From positions 62,001-126,000 of the forward strand of contig JAQUPQ010000005.1 of assembly GCA_028716525.1 (NCBI GenBank): a stretch of 64,000 bases of DNA, given 5' to 3'. This document shows positions 9,145-18,230 of this stretch, piece after piece. This DNA is from Terriglobia bacterium (GTDB lineage: Bacteria > Acidobacteriota > Terriglobia > JAIQFV01). The notes beneath the pieces are model-generated. The model did no database searches. It was not told the origin of the DNA and was given only the letters and a program-made list of their open reading frames with translations. Both the position numbers and the translations under genes were made by a program. Numbering within the stretch: position 1 is the first letter of the stretch; the number at the start of each line of letters is the position of its first letter.

Positions 9145-10641
9145 TCATCCTTCTCTTTTATCGGTGTCCAGACCGTACTGCCGTAATTTTCTGTAGAGCG
9201 AGTCGCGCGAAATTTCAAGGATTTCTGCAGCTCGGGATTTGTTATTTCCCGATAAGTGCAGCGCCTGTTGAATGGCAAATTTTTCCACGCTTTCCATGCT
9301 CAACAAACTCACATCCGGCGCCGGTTTCAATCGAGTCTTGCTGAACGGCAACCTCTGCCCCGCTGATGCCGAGGTCATTTCAGAAGTGGGATCGGCCACG
9401 GCTCGAAGATCAGCAACAGAAAGAGCCGTTCGGTCCGGTGGGGCGGTGGCCATGGCGCTTTCCAAGGCGTTCACGAGTTGCCGGATATTGCCCGGAAAGG
9501 AATAGGAAAGACACCAATCCAGAACTGCCGGGTCCAGAGAGATCGTTCTCCCATACTTGGCATTGAAAAGCCGGAGATAATGTTCGAGCAGCGGGGCGAT
9601 GTCCTCTCGCCGTTCGCGCAGCGGAGGGAGCTCGATGGTGATGGCCGAAACCCTGTAAAAAAGGTCTTCGCGAAGGTGTTCCTGCCGGATGGAAGACAAG
9701 GAGCTATTGGAAGCAGAGATGGTCCGCACATTGACTCGGACGGAAGAAGGTCCGCCGATCGGCCGCACTTCCCCTTCCTGCAGCACCCGGAGGAGTTTGA
9801 CTTGAGCTTCTCGCGGAAGGTCTCCAATCTCGTCGAGAAGAATGGTTCCTCCATCCGCCGCTCGAAATAATCCGATGGTTTCCGACAGCGCTCCGGTGAA
9901 CGATCCTCGTTGATGGCCGAACAATTCACTTTCCACCAGATCCCGCGGAAGAGCGCCGCAGTTGACCGGAATGAAGGGTCCGCCGGATCTCTTGCCGGCG
10001 GCGTGAATTTCACGTGCCAGCATTTCTTTCCCCGTCCCGGTCTCTCCCAAAAGCAATACCGGGAGGTCGGAGAGAGCGGCGGCCCGGGCCCGGTCCACAA
10101 CACCTCGCATTCGCGGTGAACGGGCAATGATAGTCTTGAAGTTTTGTGGTGCCTCACCCGAAGTCGCGTCGGGAGACTGAAGTCTTGCCGCTTCGCGTTG
10201 GCGATGGAGATCCAGGACCTGAGCAATCTTTTTCAGGAGAAGATCTTTTTCAAAAGGCTTTATTAAAAAATCCTCCGCCCCTTTCTTCATCGCCTCCACA
10301 GCAATTTCAATGGTTCCGAAACCCGTCATCATGAGAACCGGGATGTCGGTGCGGAAACTGCGAATCTCCTCGAGAAGACTCAGACCATCCACCAAAGGCA
10401 TGATGAGATCGATCAGGGCAAGGCAGATGGAATCCGAGTTGTTGCTTTGCTTCAATACGGCCAGCGCTTCCGGTGCAGACGAGGCCATCTTGACTCGATA
10501 CTTCTGCGACAATAAAACATCGCCGAGTGTGGTCAGCAACTCCTGATCATCATCCACCACCAAAATGGCGCAGGAATCATTACAATGAGTGCTCACAATA
10601 CAATCCTCAATGCTGGATTTCCATTCATCGTGTTCATTCAC
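9145..10641 (-). CDS. NtrC-family sigma-54-dependent response regulator
   Basis: This 498-residue protein has a receiver domain (about 25-140; VVDDDQE acidic cluster, phospho-acceptor Asp in ALIDLIMP, Lys in LIKPF). A AAA+ domain follows (about 170-400), with Walker A GETGTGKE and the sigma-54 contact loop GSFTGA, a tolerated variant of GAFTGA. A Fis-type helix-turn-helix is at the end (SRAAEILEISRDSLYRKLR). It starts at GTG 10641 inside the last codons of the kinase gene (8-base overlap), so the two are co-transcribed. The nearest downstream genes are the cytochrome operon with its RpoN promoter, which is its probable target by inference. Confidence 0.95.
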   Translation of the reverse strand: MNEHDEWKSSIEDCIVSTHCNDSCAILVVDDDQELLTTLGDVLLSQKYRVKMASSAPEALAVLKQSNNSDSICLALIDLIMPLVDGLSLLEEIRSFRTDIPVLMMTGFGTIEIAVEAMKKGAEDFLIKPFEKDLLLKKIAQVLDLHRQREAARLQSPDATSGEAPQNFKTIIARSPRMRGVVDRARAAALSDLPVLLLGETGTGKEMLAREIHAAGKRSGGPFIPVNCGALPRDLVESELFGHQRGSFTGALSETIGLFRAADGGTILLDEIGDLPREAQVKLLRVLQEGEVRPIGGPSSVRVNVRTISASNSSLSSIRQEHLREDLFYRVSAITIELPPLRERREDIAPLLEHYLRLFNAKYGRTISLDPAVLDWCLSYSFPGNIRQLVNALESAMATAPPDRTALSVADLRAVADPTSEMTSASAGQRLPFSKTRLKPAPDVSLLSMESVEKFAIQQALHLSGNNKSRAAEILEISRDSLYRKLRQYGLDTDKREG

Positions 10642-12040
10642 ATAAGGGAAGACGCAACACCACGCAGGTACCGCGCCCGGAAGAAGGTGAATTAACCCAC
10701 GCCGGCGGGTATCGATTCTGGATGATCAGCGATCCGCCGTGTTCCTGGGCAATGGTGCGAGCCAAAGGAAGACCCAAACCGGTTCCCTGGCCCGGCGGCT
10801 TGGTCGTAAAGAACGGCTCAAAGAGGCGCGGCATATCGCTCTCCGAAATGCCACATCCGTCGTCTTCGATGGTGATCTCCACGCTCCGGGCCGAAGGCGC
10901 AGATGATGGTCCCTCCAAGGGCAAATCGTCGTGATTATTTCCGCCGTTGGATGCGAACCCCGCTCGAGCCCGTTGTCCATCTTCAGTCGGATAAGCGGTG
11001 ATCTCAATATTGCCGCCTTCGGAAATAGCATCGGCCCCGTTTACCAGGATTGCGGACAGAAGCGCTTCCAACTGACCCCGGTTCGCCATGACCCTTCGGC
11101 CCTGGGCTCCTTCCAGCCGCAAACCCAGCTTGGCACGCTTGATGGTCAAACGCGGGCGCAGAAAGTTGACAACGGATTCAATGAGTTGACTGATTTCCTC
11201 AGGCTTCTTTTGATCCGGGATGCGGCGGGAAAAGTGGAGCAGGCGTTGAACAAAATTTTGGCACGAATGTATTCCGGTCTCCAGGTGCTCAAGATCGGCC
11301 CGCCCTGTTTCCTTCTGGGAATTCTCCTTCAACATCTGAACGCGCAAAAGCATGGCCGCCAGGGGTGTATTCAAGTGGTGCGCAATGCCGGCCGCCATCT
11401 GCCCCATCGTCGCCAGCCGCTCCACTTCCACCATCTTGTCCCGAAGGGCAATCTTTTCCCGTATATCCCGCGCCACCTCCAGGACATGAACACGCCCGCT
11501 CACTTCATCGCTGAATGAAGATAAGCTGACGGAGACCCAGATGGGTTCACCCGCGCTATTCCACCGGAGCGTTTCAAGATCCAGGAGCCGCTGCTGGCGC
11601 ATGAGTTTGGCGACCCCTTTCAGGGCTTCGGCTCGCTGGCTTGCAGGAATCGTCGGGAGCGTTTGACCGATGACGGCCTCTTTCTGGAAGCCGAACAAAC
11701 GCTCGGCACTCAAATTCCACTCCACCACGATGAGCTGATCGTCATAAAGCACCACGGCATCCGGCGATCCTTCCAAAATGCCGCGATAACGCTCGCGTGA
11801 TCGGCGCAGTTCTTCCTCATGAAAGCGCCTCTCCCGCAGCACATACCACACCGCCCACGTGGCCAGCAGCAGCGAAGAGACAATCCCTCGGCTGAGATAT
11901 AGAAAATGGAGAGTGCGATAATCCAGCGATTGGAAAAAGCGGTTCTGGATCAGTTCCCACATCGCAAAAACAAAGGTCACGATGGTGATGCTGGAAAGGA
12001 CCAAAGTGGCCCAAAACCATTGTTGGTTTCGTCGTCGCAT
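10634..12040 (-). CDS. Membrane histidine kinase with PAS domain, partner of the NtrC-type regulator
   Basis: This 468-residue protein has two membrane helices (about 10-30 and 49-67) with only about 18 residues between them. It then has a PAS domain (about 80-195), a HisKA dimerisation helix with the phospho-acceptor in AGIAHHLNTPL, and an HATPase domain (N-box LVNGADAIS, EDDGCGIS, FFTTKPPGQGTGLGL). With so short an external loop, no periplasmic sensor domain is present. Sensing is likely through the membrane, for example quinone redox state, or the cytoplasmic PAS domain; this is inference. A low-complexity insert of about 25 residues precedes the EDDG motif. The start has GAGGACGG before the ATG. 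Confidence 0.94.
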   Translation of the reverse strand: MRRRNQQWFWATLVLSSITIVTFVFAMWELIQNRFFQSLDYRTLHFLYLSRGIVSSLLLATWAVWYVLRERRFHEEELRRSRERYRGILEGSPDAVVLYDDQLIVVEWNLSAERLFGFQKEAVIGQTLPTIPASQRAEALKGVAKLMRQQRLLDLETLRWNSAGEPIWVSVSLSSFSDEVSGRVHVLEVARDIREKIALRDKMVEVERLATMGQMAAGIAHHLNTPLAAMLLRVQMLKENSQKETGRADLEHLETGIHSCQNFVQRLLHFSRRIPDQKKPEEISQLIESVVNFLRPRLTIKRAKLGLRLEGAQGRRVMANRGQLEALLSAILVNGADAISEGGNIEITAYPTEDGQRARAGFASNGGNNHDDLPLEGPSSAPSARSVEITIEDDGCGISESDMPRLFEPFFTTKPPGQGTGLGLPLARTIAQEHGGSLIIQNRYPPAWVNSPSSGRGTCVVLRLPLCE

Positions 12041-12370
12041 CCGTCCTCACACTTCAGGAGGAAGATTTATGCACTCAACACAGATTTACCCTATGCAGAA
12101 AGCTAAAAAAACGCGGTGGGTCTCACAAACCAGCCAACGAGAATGATGGGAATGTATAAAATGTGGACTAAATAATTTGGATTGGAAACTTGCCTCTAGC
12201 GTCTGACGGCAGGAAGCAGCCTCCAGCTTCATTCCTGCCAAATAACCAAGCCATGATAGCAAAAGCGAATCGTTTGTTCAACTGGACCAAAATTCTGGAA
12301 CAGCCCTGGTTCATCGGATCCTCCGGTGAAGTTGACGTGTTCGAATATGCGAATCAAGAGGGAGATTCCA
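12041..12370. other. Intergenic region upstream of the kinase, no gene seen
   Basis: This stretch separates the kinase start from the repeat array. An open frame from 12190 runs into the 74-bp repeats and reads only palindrome-derived residues, so I reject it. I see no confident promoter for the kinase gene. Confidence 0.5.
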
Positions 12371-12690
12371 GTCCCGCTCTGCGGGACGCAAGATCTTTAG
12401 CCCAGAACGTGAGTCCTGGGATTCGTCCGCAAGCTGAAGACCGAGTCCCGCTCTGCGGGACGCAAGATCTTTAGCCCAGGACGTGAGTCCTGGGATTCGT
12501 CCGCAAGCTGAAGACCGAGTCCCGCTCCGCGGGACGACAGATCTTTAGCCCAGGACGTGAGTCCTGGGATTCGTCCGCAGGCTGAAGATCCAGTCCCGCT
12601 CCGCGGGACGCAAGATCTCTAGCCCAGGACGTGAGTCCTGGGATTCGTCCGCAAGCTGAAGACCGAGTCCCGCTCCGCGGGACGACAGAC
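12371..12690. repeat. 74-bp tandem palindromic (REP-like) array, 4.3 copies
   Basis: Copies begin at 12371, 12445, 12519 and 12593, with a partial copy at 12667; the period is exactly 74 bases. Each unit holds two hairpins: GTCCCGC-tct/ccg-GCGGGAC and CCCAGGAC-gtga-GTCCTGGG. The array abuts the 3' end of the REP-associated transposase gene. There are no unique spacers, so it is not a CRISPR. Confidence 0.93.
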
Positions 12691-12695
12691 GATTC

Positions 12696-13148
12696 CTAGT
12701 TCCACATCGACCGTTCGTCTAATGAAATTTGGTGTTTCATGAAGAGTTCCCTCATTTCTTCTCGGAACGTCTTTTTGCGATGATGAATCTCCTGGTTTGA
12801 AATGTATTTCGCCACCCGGGACACGTTGGACATGCTAACGCTGAATCCCGCGTAACCTTCCTGCCAGGCAAATTTCGTTGGTAGGTGCAAGGTTTCGTTG
12901 ACCCAGCGCGATGAATTGGCCTTCAGTTTTTGGATGGCCTCGGCCAGGGCCAAGGTGGGAGTCAATTGGATCAGTAAGTGAACGTGGTCGATCGTTCCGC
13001 CAATCGTGATCACCTTTCCATGTAATCTGCGAATGATGCCGCCCATGTAGGAATGAAGACGAGGACGGATGTCGGAGGGGATAAGCGGGATCCGATCTTT
13101 GGTGCTGAAGACAGCATGGGTTAAGAGATTGGTAAAGGAGTGAGACAT
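12696..13148 (-). CDS. REP-associated tyrosine transposase (RAYT, Y1 family)
   Basis: About 150 residues. The HUH motif appears as GTIDHVHLLIQL, and the single catalytic-tyrosine helix region is QEGYAGFSVSMSNV. The opening HAVFSTKDRIPLI and the spacing match IS200/RAYT Y1 transposases of about 150 residues. RAYTs cut and join single-stranded DNA at REP hairpins. The gene lies between two arrays of the same palindromes in opposite orientation, which supports the RAYT call over a mobile IS200. I chose ATG 13148; 21 further in-frame codons upstream carry no conserved sequence. It appears intact. Confidence 0.9.
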   Translation of the reverse strand: MSHSFTNLLTHAVFSTKDRIPLIPSDIRPRLHSYMGGIIRRLHGKVITIGGTIDHVHLLIQLTPTLALAEAIQKLKANSSRWVNETLHLPTKFAWQEGYAGFSVSMSNVSRVAKYISNQEIHHRKKTFREEMRELFMKHQISLDERSMWN

Positions 13149-13220
13149 GTGAGAATCGCTTTCCGGGGGTAGGTTGGAGGGGATATTAACGCCGTTTGAT
13201 CCGGCGGACAACCGTCTGTC

Positions 13221-13555
13221 GTCCCGCAGGGCGGGACTGATATCTCCCTCTTGATTCGCATACCCAGGACTTACGTCCTGGGCTAAAGATCTTTCGTCCG
13301 TCTACGACGGACTCCGCCGATCGAAATTAAACCGTCTGTCCTGCGACAAACCGCCGAAGCAGGAACGTTTAATCCGGCGTCCCGCAGAGCGGGACTGATA
13401 TCTCCCTTTTGATTCGCATACCCAGGACTTACGTCCTGGGCTAAAGATCTTTCGTCCGTCTACGACGGACTCCGCCGATCGAAATTAAACCGTCTGTCCT
13501 GCGACAAACCGCCGAAGCAGGAACGTTTAATCTGGCGTCCCGCAGAGCGGGACTG
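13221..13555. repeat. 158-bp direct repeat array of REP-like palindromes (2.1 copies)
   Basis: Units start at 13221 and 13379, and a third partial unit at 13537; the period is 158 bases. Each contains GTCCCGC-nnn-GCGGGAC and CCCAGGAC-ttac-GTCCTGGG. The module AGATCTTTAGCCCAGGAC of the left array occurs here in reverse complement, so the two arrays flank the transposase gene as inverted repeats. Downstream to 13650 there are two more unrelated hairpins (around 13590-13615 and 13629-13645). No gene is supported in 13557-13797. Confidence 0.9.
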
Positions 13556-13797
13556 GAGAAAATAACACCATTCGATATAGCAGAAAGGTTCCTGCTCTCC
13601 CGCCCCTGAAGGGGCGGGCTGAGGTAGGCAAGCCGCATAAATGCGGCTGGCGGATGGAAATTCTGCAGACTTGACTGGCGAGGCCGATATGATCGGTACA
13701 TGCGCGATGCACGGAGCGGAACTACCGTGCCCGTGCCACCCTCACGCCAGTCTCGCCAGCCCGGCATGCATAAGCCCACCGTTGAGTTGAAACAAGA

Positions 13798-15978
13798 TCA
13801 CTCGCCGGGATGGTAGGTTCGCTCCGTATGGCCTTGGAGTTGAGAGCGGTAGAAATAGACCTCTCGCAAGTCGCCGGTGCTGTACCGCTGGATTTCATCA
13901 TTGAAATGGGGGGACGCCGGATTGCCGCTTTCGCCGCCGGCCGTCACGGCCCTGGTGCGCACCCTCTTTCCAAATTCCACTGCGGCCACAAAGCTGTTTC
14001 CGCTAGTGCCGTACCATTTCTTGGTATTGGGGTACGGACGCGCTGCAAAAGAGGCCAAAGATCCCCACGCCGAATAAGTGAACTCCACGGGAGTGCTGGG
14101 TTGGCTGTCATCAAAGTGCGAAACGATGTCGTCATCGAGGCGCTGGAAACGGTTGATGTTTCCCCACGGTGTCTTCCAGGTTCCAAAATCCTTCGTTAGC
14201 CGATCCGAAGCCGCCTCCAGCGATTGCAGCAGCTGCGCGGCCGGCACCTTGGTGCCCACATAGTCGTAAATGGGAACGCCGGAATTGCGAGCCTCACGGG
14301 CGACGCGGCGGGTGATCTCTTCACCCCAAAATACAGCCAGCGATGTGGGGATGGAATTTACTCCCCATCGCAGGTTCCACTCCCGCAGAACTTTGATCTG
14401 CTCCGCTAACCCGGCTTTCAGCGGATCCGAGTCTGCCTCCTGATCCCAAGCTTTGATCAGCGCCGGCAGCGTCTTTTCAAACCAGGGAAGATAACTGTCG
14501 AAGGCCGCACTAATGAGTGAATTGACCGTGAAATCTTTCTTCTTATCGAAGACGCGCAAGGCGTGAAGGCCGCGCGCGGATTCTCCGCCGGTTTCCACAT
14601 AAATTGGAAAGTTCTCCTTCTTCAAACTTCCCGGACCGGCCGCGGACCACGGTGCGTCGTTGGAGTTGTAGATCCAACCGCTTGGTGGATTCAGCAGGTG
14701 CGGCGTCTCATCCAGTGTCAACAGTCCGTGCCAATCCGTTGCCGGATTGCTGCCATCGACCGGCTTGGTCCAATCGAATCTCGTGTCACGTCGCGGAATA
14801 AAATCGCCGTGGAAATAGGCAATGTCGCCATCGGCACTGGCGAAGATCGTGTTGTTGGATGAATTGGTATGCAGAGCCATCGTCTGCCGAAACGATTTGT
14901 AATTCGTGGCCTTGGTGCGCGTGAAATCCTGAATGAGCGCTTTGATGGGTTCCTGCATTAAGCGGATGGTGATCCACTTCCCCTCACGAGCCCCGATGAC
15001 AGGGCCGTGGGGGGTACGGTAAACAGTAAATGTTTTCTCAGCCATTCCGTGATCAGTCGTGTAAGGAACCTTGATTTCTTCGGTAATGACCGGGAGTTCC
15101 TTGCTTCCGTACTTATAAAAGTAACGGTTCCCTTTCTTCTCCACTGTTTCGAGGTACTGGCTTATGGCATTGACGCCGCTGGAAGTGTGCATCCAGCCGA
15201 TGCGGGGATTGAATCCTTGGTACACGAAAAATTGTCCCCAAGTAACGGCACCATAGGCATTCAATCCTTGATCACTAACCATCTGTAATTCCGACCGAAA
15301 ATAAAACGACGTGTGCGGATTGATCAACAGCAGAGCGTGATGGTCGACGGTGTTCGCGGGAGCGATCGCCACGCCGTTGGACCCGCCGGGGTCCAGTGTT
15401 TCGTCAACGCTTGATGAAATCGCCATAGCTGTTTGTGTTTTGCCATAAAAGGCCTCGAGTTGGGCGAGGTTCACGTGCTCGATATCGCCGCCGATGCTTC
15501 CTTCCGTAAAGCTCAGCGCCATCCAGGGTTCGAATTTCTTGATGACCTTGGGTTTCACTTCCGGATGCTTGTACAAGTAGTAGTTCAAGCCGTCGGCGAA
15601 GGCGTTCATCAGACTCTTCAACCACGCCGGGCTTTCGGCATATTGCTTTTTCAAGGTTTGCGGGTCGATGAACAGCTTCATTCGCAGGTCCTGGTAAATC
15701 TTGGACTCACCCTCCGACTCTGCCAGCCGTCCCATGCCATTGATGTAATTGGTTTCGACGCGATTGAAGTCGTCTTCAGCTTGGGCATATTCCATTCCGA
15801 ACACGGAGTCGGCATCGGTTTTTCCGTAGACGTGTGCAATCCCCCAATCATCTCGAACGAGGGTGACGGCACGGGCCTCACGTTCCCATCGTGAGACTTC
15901 CATGTTCTGGGCGCCTTGGATCGCCAGAGGAAAGCAAGCGACAACTAAAATGAAAAAGTATTTCTTCATGAGTATCAT
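13798..15978 (-). CDS. Penicillin acylase family (Ntn-hydrolase) protein
   Basis: A 726-residue secreted enzyme. The N-terminal signal peptide begins either at 15978 or at the ATG three codons in (15969, preceded by AGGATGATACTC). The alpha-chain opening VTLVRDDWGIAHVYGKTDADSVFG is followed by a linker. The likely autocatalytic Ser is in DPGGSNGVAIAPANT, the start of the beta chain, then LLINPHTSFY. Family members cleave amide bonds of penicillins, acyl-homoserine lactones or cyclic lipopeptides after self-processing in the periplasm; the substrate here cannot be told. It has no co-directional neighbour close enough to suggest an operon. Confidence 0.9.
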   Translation of the reverse strand: MILMKKYFFILVVACFPLAIQGAQNMEVSRWEREARAVTLVRDDWGIAHVYGKTDADSVFGMEYAQAEDDFNRVETNYINGMGRLAESEGESKIYQDLRMKLFIDPQTLKKQYAESPAWLKSLMNAFADGLNYYLYKHPEVKPKVIKKFEPWMALSFTEGSIGGDIEHVNLAQLEAFYGKTQTAMAISSSVDETLDPGGSNGVAIAPANTVDHHALLLINPHTSFYFRSELQMVSDQGLNAYGAVTWGQFFVYQGFNPRIGWMHTSSGVNAISQYLETVEKKGNRYFYKYGSKELPVITEEIKVPYTTDHGMAEKTFTVYRTPHGPVIGAREGKWITIRLMQEPIKALIQDFTRTKATNYKSFRQTMALHTNSSNNTIFASADGDIAYFHGDFIPRRDTRFDWTKPVDGSNPATDWHGLLTLDETPHLLNPPSGWIYNSNDAPWSAAGPGSLKKENFPIYVETGGESARGLHALRVFDKKKDFTVNSLISAAFDSYLPWFEKTLPALIKAWDQEADSDPLKAGLAEQIKVLREWNLRWGVNSIPTSLAVFWGEEITRRVAREARNSGVPIYDYVGTKVPAAQLLQSLEAASDRLTKDFGTWKTPWGNINRFQRLDDDIVSHFDDSQPSTPVEFTYSAWGSLASFAARPYPNTKKWYGTSGNSFVAAVEFGKRVRTRAVTAGGESGNPASPHFNDEIQRYSTGDLREVYFYRSQLQGHTERTYHPGE

Positions 15979-16348
15979 CCTAAGCTGGGCGCCTCCACCG
16001 GTTTAACTAGGGGGGAGATGGCGCCAAGGATTAGACGCGCGGAGCAAAACGTTACTCTCGACTTGATGAATTTTCAAGCGGAGGATGCTCGACGCCGGTA
16101 TATCGAAACCCGATTCACAGCGGTGATCGTTTTGAAAATCAAGGAATACATGTCGTTCCCTTCAAGAAGCCTCACCGCAAAGACGCAGAGGGCGCCGAGG
16201 ATCGCGGCGTTTACCTCGTCACAAAAAATTTCCCGGTCGAAATCCAACCGACCATCCCGGTCGTATTTCTAATGAACCCATCACCAATAGGGTTGCCCGG
16301 CCATTCAATGGCTGGACACTTTCTTTCACTAGCAAAGGAGCTGGAACC
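15979..16348. other. Intergenic, holds a dispersed 'ctcaccgcaaagacgc' repeat
   Basis: Around 16170-16205 lies one copy of the dispersed word family also seen near 44865, 45305, 46700 and 62370. An open frame at 16018-16272 passes through this word and has no recognisable protein character. The leader of the globin gene occupies the end. Confidence 0.5.
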
Positions 16349-16813
16349 ATGAAAGATGCATTTCGTTGGGAACGTACGATTCTAATTCTGTTTCTCTTGA
16401 TCGGATTAGCCGGGAACGCAATCCTTATCCGGGCGGCGGGAACTCCCGAAAAATCCTTGTACTCCAGGCTGGGAGGCTATGACGCCATCGCCGCCGTAAC
16501 CGACGACTTTATCGGCCGGCTGGCGACGGATCCGCAGCTGAGCCGTTTTTTTAGCGGACTGAGCGTGGATTCGAAGAAGCGCGTTCGCGAACATGTTGTC
16601 GACCAACTGTGCGAAGCCACCGGAGGCCCTTGCGTCTATACCGGTCGCACCATGAAGACGGCCCACGCGGGATTGGGCATCACCAACAACGACTGGAACG
16701 TGACCGTAAATCATCTTGTCGAAACACTGAACAAATTCAATGTACCCGAAAGAGAGCAGAATGACCTGTTGACGGCTCTCACCAAGTTGAAGGCCGATAT
16801 TGTAGAGAAGTAA
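16349..16813 (+). CDS. Exported or membrane-anchored group I truncated haemoglobin
   Basis: This 154-residue protein has an N-terminal hydrophobic segment (about residues 10-29) that most globins lack. A group I truncated globin domain follows: SLYSRLGGYDAI start, FFSGL in the B/C-E region, proximal His in MKTAHAGLGI, and a C-terminal helix near FNVPEREQNDLL. AAAGGAGCTGGAACC precedes the ATG. The hydrophobic leader places the globin in the periplasm or at the membrane, where it could bind O2 or NO. It stands alone between two minus-strand genes. A role in protecting the cytochrome chain is only a guess. Confidence 0.9.
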   Translation: MKDAFRWERTILILFLLIGLAGNAILIRAAGTPEKSLYSRLGGYDAIAAVTDDFIGRLATDPQLSRFFSGLSVDSKKRVREHVVDQLCEATGGPCVYTGRTMKTAHAGLGITNNDWNVTVNHLVETLNKFNVPEREQNDLLTALTKLKADIVEK

Positions 16814-16927
16814 CCCGAGGCCCGTGCACCTGAAGTGGAACCCTGGGGGTCTGACCTGACCAAAGGATCTTTCACAAAGCAATTGAGGGATCTCTCAAAA
16901 CGAGTCCGACCCCATCGACATCCCAAT

Positions 16928-18007
16928 TCACTGCAAACGCTTCAGATCCTTTTTGGCCGGCTCGAAATTGGAATCCATGCGCACGGCCGTTTGCAGTTCT
17001 GCCACCGCTTCGGGTTTGCGGTTTTCTCGCTCCAGTACCAATCCGAGCTGCCAGTGAGCACGAGCCGGTGAAGGTCGTTCGGCTTCCGGCTCCTGGGTCA
17101 AATACTTTCGAAAGTAATTCTCGGCCCGTTTGAAATCCGATCCTTCGGAGTAAAGGACACGTCCCGCTTGATAATAGGGAGTGAGGTCGTCAGAAACTTT
17201 TTTCTCCGCCTCCCTCAGCACGGCCTCCAGTTCCTGCCAGCGTTTTTGTTGCGCCAGAATACGGGCCAAAGTCACATAAGCCCCAACGCGCCCGGGGTCA
17301 AGGTGCAGTGCGTTTCGGGCATACTTTTCGGCCAGAGGCCGTTTCGGCGGCTGTGAAGCATAAAAATTCGCTAAAGCCATATCGGCTCCATACGAGCTGG
17401 GATTGGAGTTTTCCGCTTTGACAAGGTTGTCTTCAGCGGCCGCAGCATTCTTTTCAGCTTCGGCGATGGAGGCCTTTGCCCGGTAACCCCGCTCCGGATT
17501 GATACGCCGGATCTCATCGGCCAGTTCTGAAGCTTTCTTCTTGTCCCCGCCCACCAACCCGGGAGCATTCAAATGGAATCCAATCCATTCCATTTTGGCT
17601 TCCACGTGATTGGGATCCAAGGCCAGCGCCGTGTTCAATTCCTTTTTAAAAGTCCCCAGCATCATCATGGCGCGAAAACGGCTAACCTTCTCCATGATTT
17701 GCCCTTGAATGTCGGCAAGCAGAACGTGGGTGTCGGCGCTTCGGCCGTCCAGGGCTGCCGATTTTTGCGCCAGCTGAAGGGCTCCGTCCAGATCTCCAAA
17801 AGCCTCCCTGATCTCCGCCAGAAGATAAAGCGTTCGGGCATTGTTCGAAGTGGCGGCCGATTGCGCTTCCAAGGCCGCTCGAGCCCGTTTCCAATGGTCG
17901 GCTTTGATGAGCGCTTCGGGTGAAAGGTCCGCGCCACAAAGTGGTCGGGTCATCATGAGTGCGAATATCACTTGAAATCCAAACACAGAAACTCGAGTTG
18001 AGGTCAC
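16928..18007 (-). CDS. Secreted tetratricopeptide-repeat protein
   Basis: This 359-residue protein has a signal peptide (about residues 1-25) and a series of TPR-like helical pairs. Examples are ARTLYLLAEIREAFGDLDGAL, which opens the array, KYARNALHLDPGRVGAY, RAENYFRKYL and HWQLGLVLERENRKPEAV. The start is a GTG at 18007 with CAGGAGATGCG before it. TPR proteins are scaffolds; no catalytic motif is seen. It is not obviously part of the neighbouring bufferin operon, being separated by about 220 bases that contain no gene. Confidence 0.85.
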   Translation of the reverse strand: MTSTRVSVFGFQVIFALMMTRPLCGADLSPEALIKADHWKRARAALEAQSAATSNNARTLYLLAEIREAFGDLDGALQLAQKSAALDGRSADTHVLLADIQGQIMEKVSRFRAMMMLGTFKKELNTALALDPNHVEAKMEWIGFHLNAPGLVGGDKKKASELADEIRRINPERGYRAKASIAEAEKNAAAAEDNLVKAENSNPSSYGADMALANFYASQPPKRPLAEKYARNALHLDPGRVGAYVTLARILAQQKRWQELEAVLREAEKKVSDDLTPYYQAGRVLYSEGSDFKRAENYFRKYLTQEPEAERPSPARAHWQLGLVLERENRKPEAVAELQTAVRMDSNFEPAKKDLKRLQ

Positions 18008-18230
18008 CGCATCTCCTGAGAAAAGTCAACTCACTGCCCGGGTGTCAAAAATCTTAAACGTCCCCAACGACCGAAAAGTTCGTTCTATCTCACGGCTGCA
18101 TCAAACCCCGCAATCACATTCTATTCTTAGCGCTGGGCACCGCAGAACACGGTTTGAAATCCTTCGACACGAGGTCGTGTGAATTCCAGAGACGTGATCG
18201 CGCCGGAGGACTAGTCAGCCCGTGTGGGAT

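Noticed and set aside
12371-12690. CRISPR-like array of regularly spaced repeats
   Set aside because: The whole 74-bp unit repeats without unique spacers, the units contain two hairpins each, and a RAYT gene is adjacent; no cas genes are present.
16018-16272. Small open frame before the globin gene
   Set aside because: It runs through the dispersed ctcaccgcaaagacgc word, begins without a ribosome site and shows no protein-like pattern.
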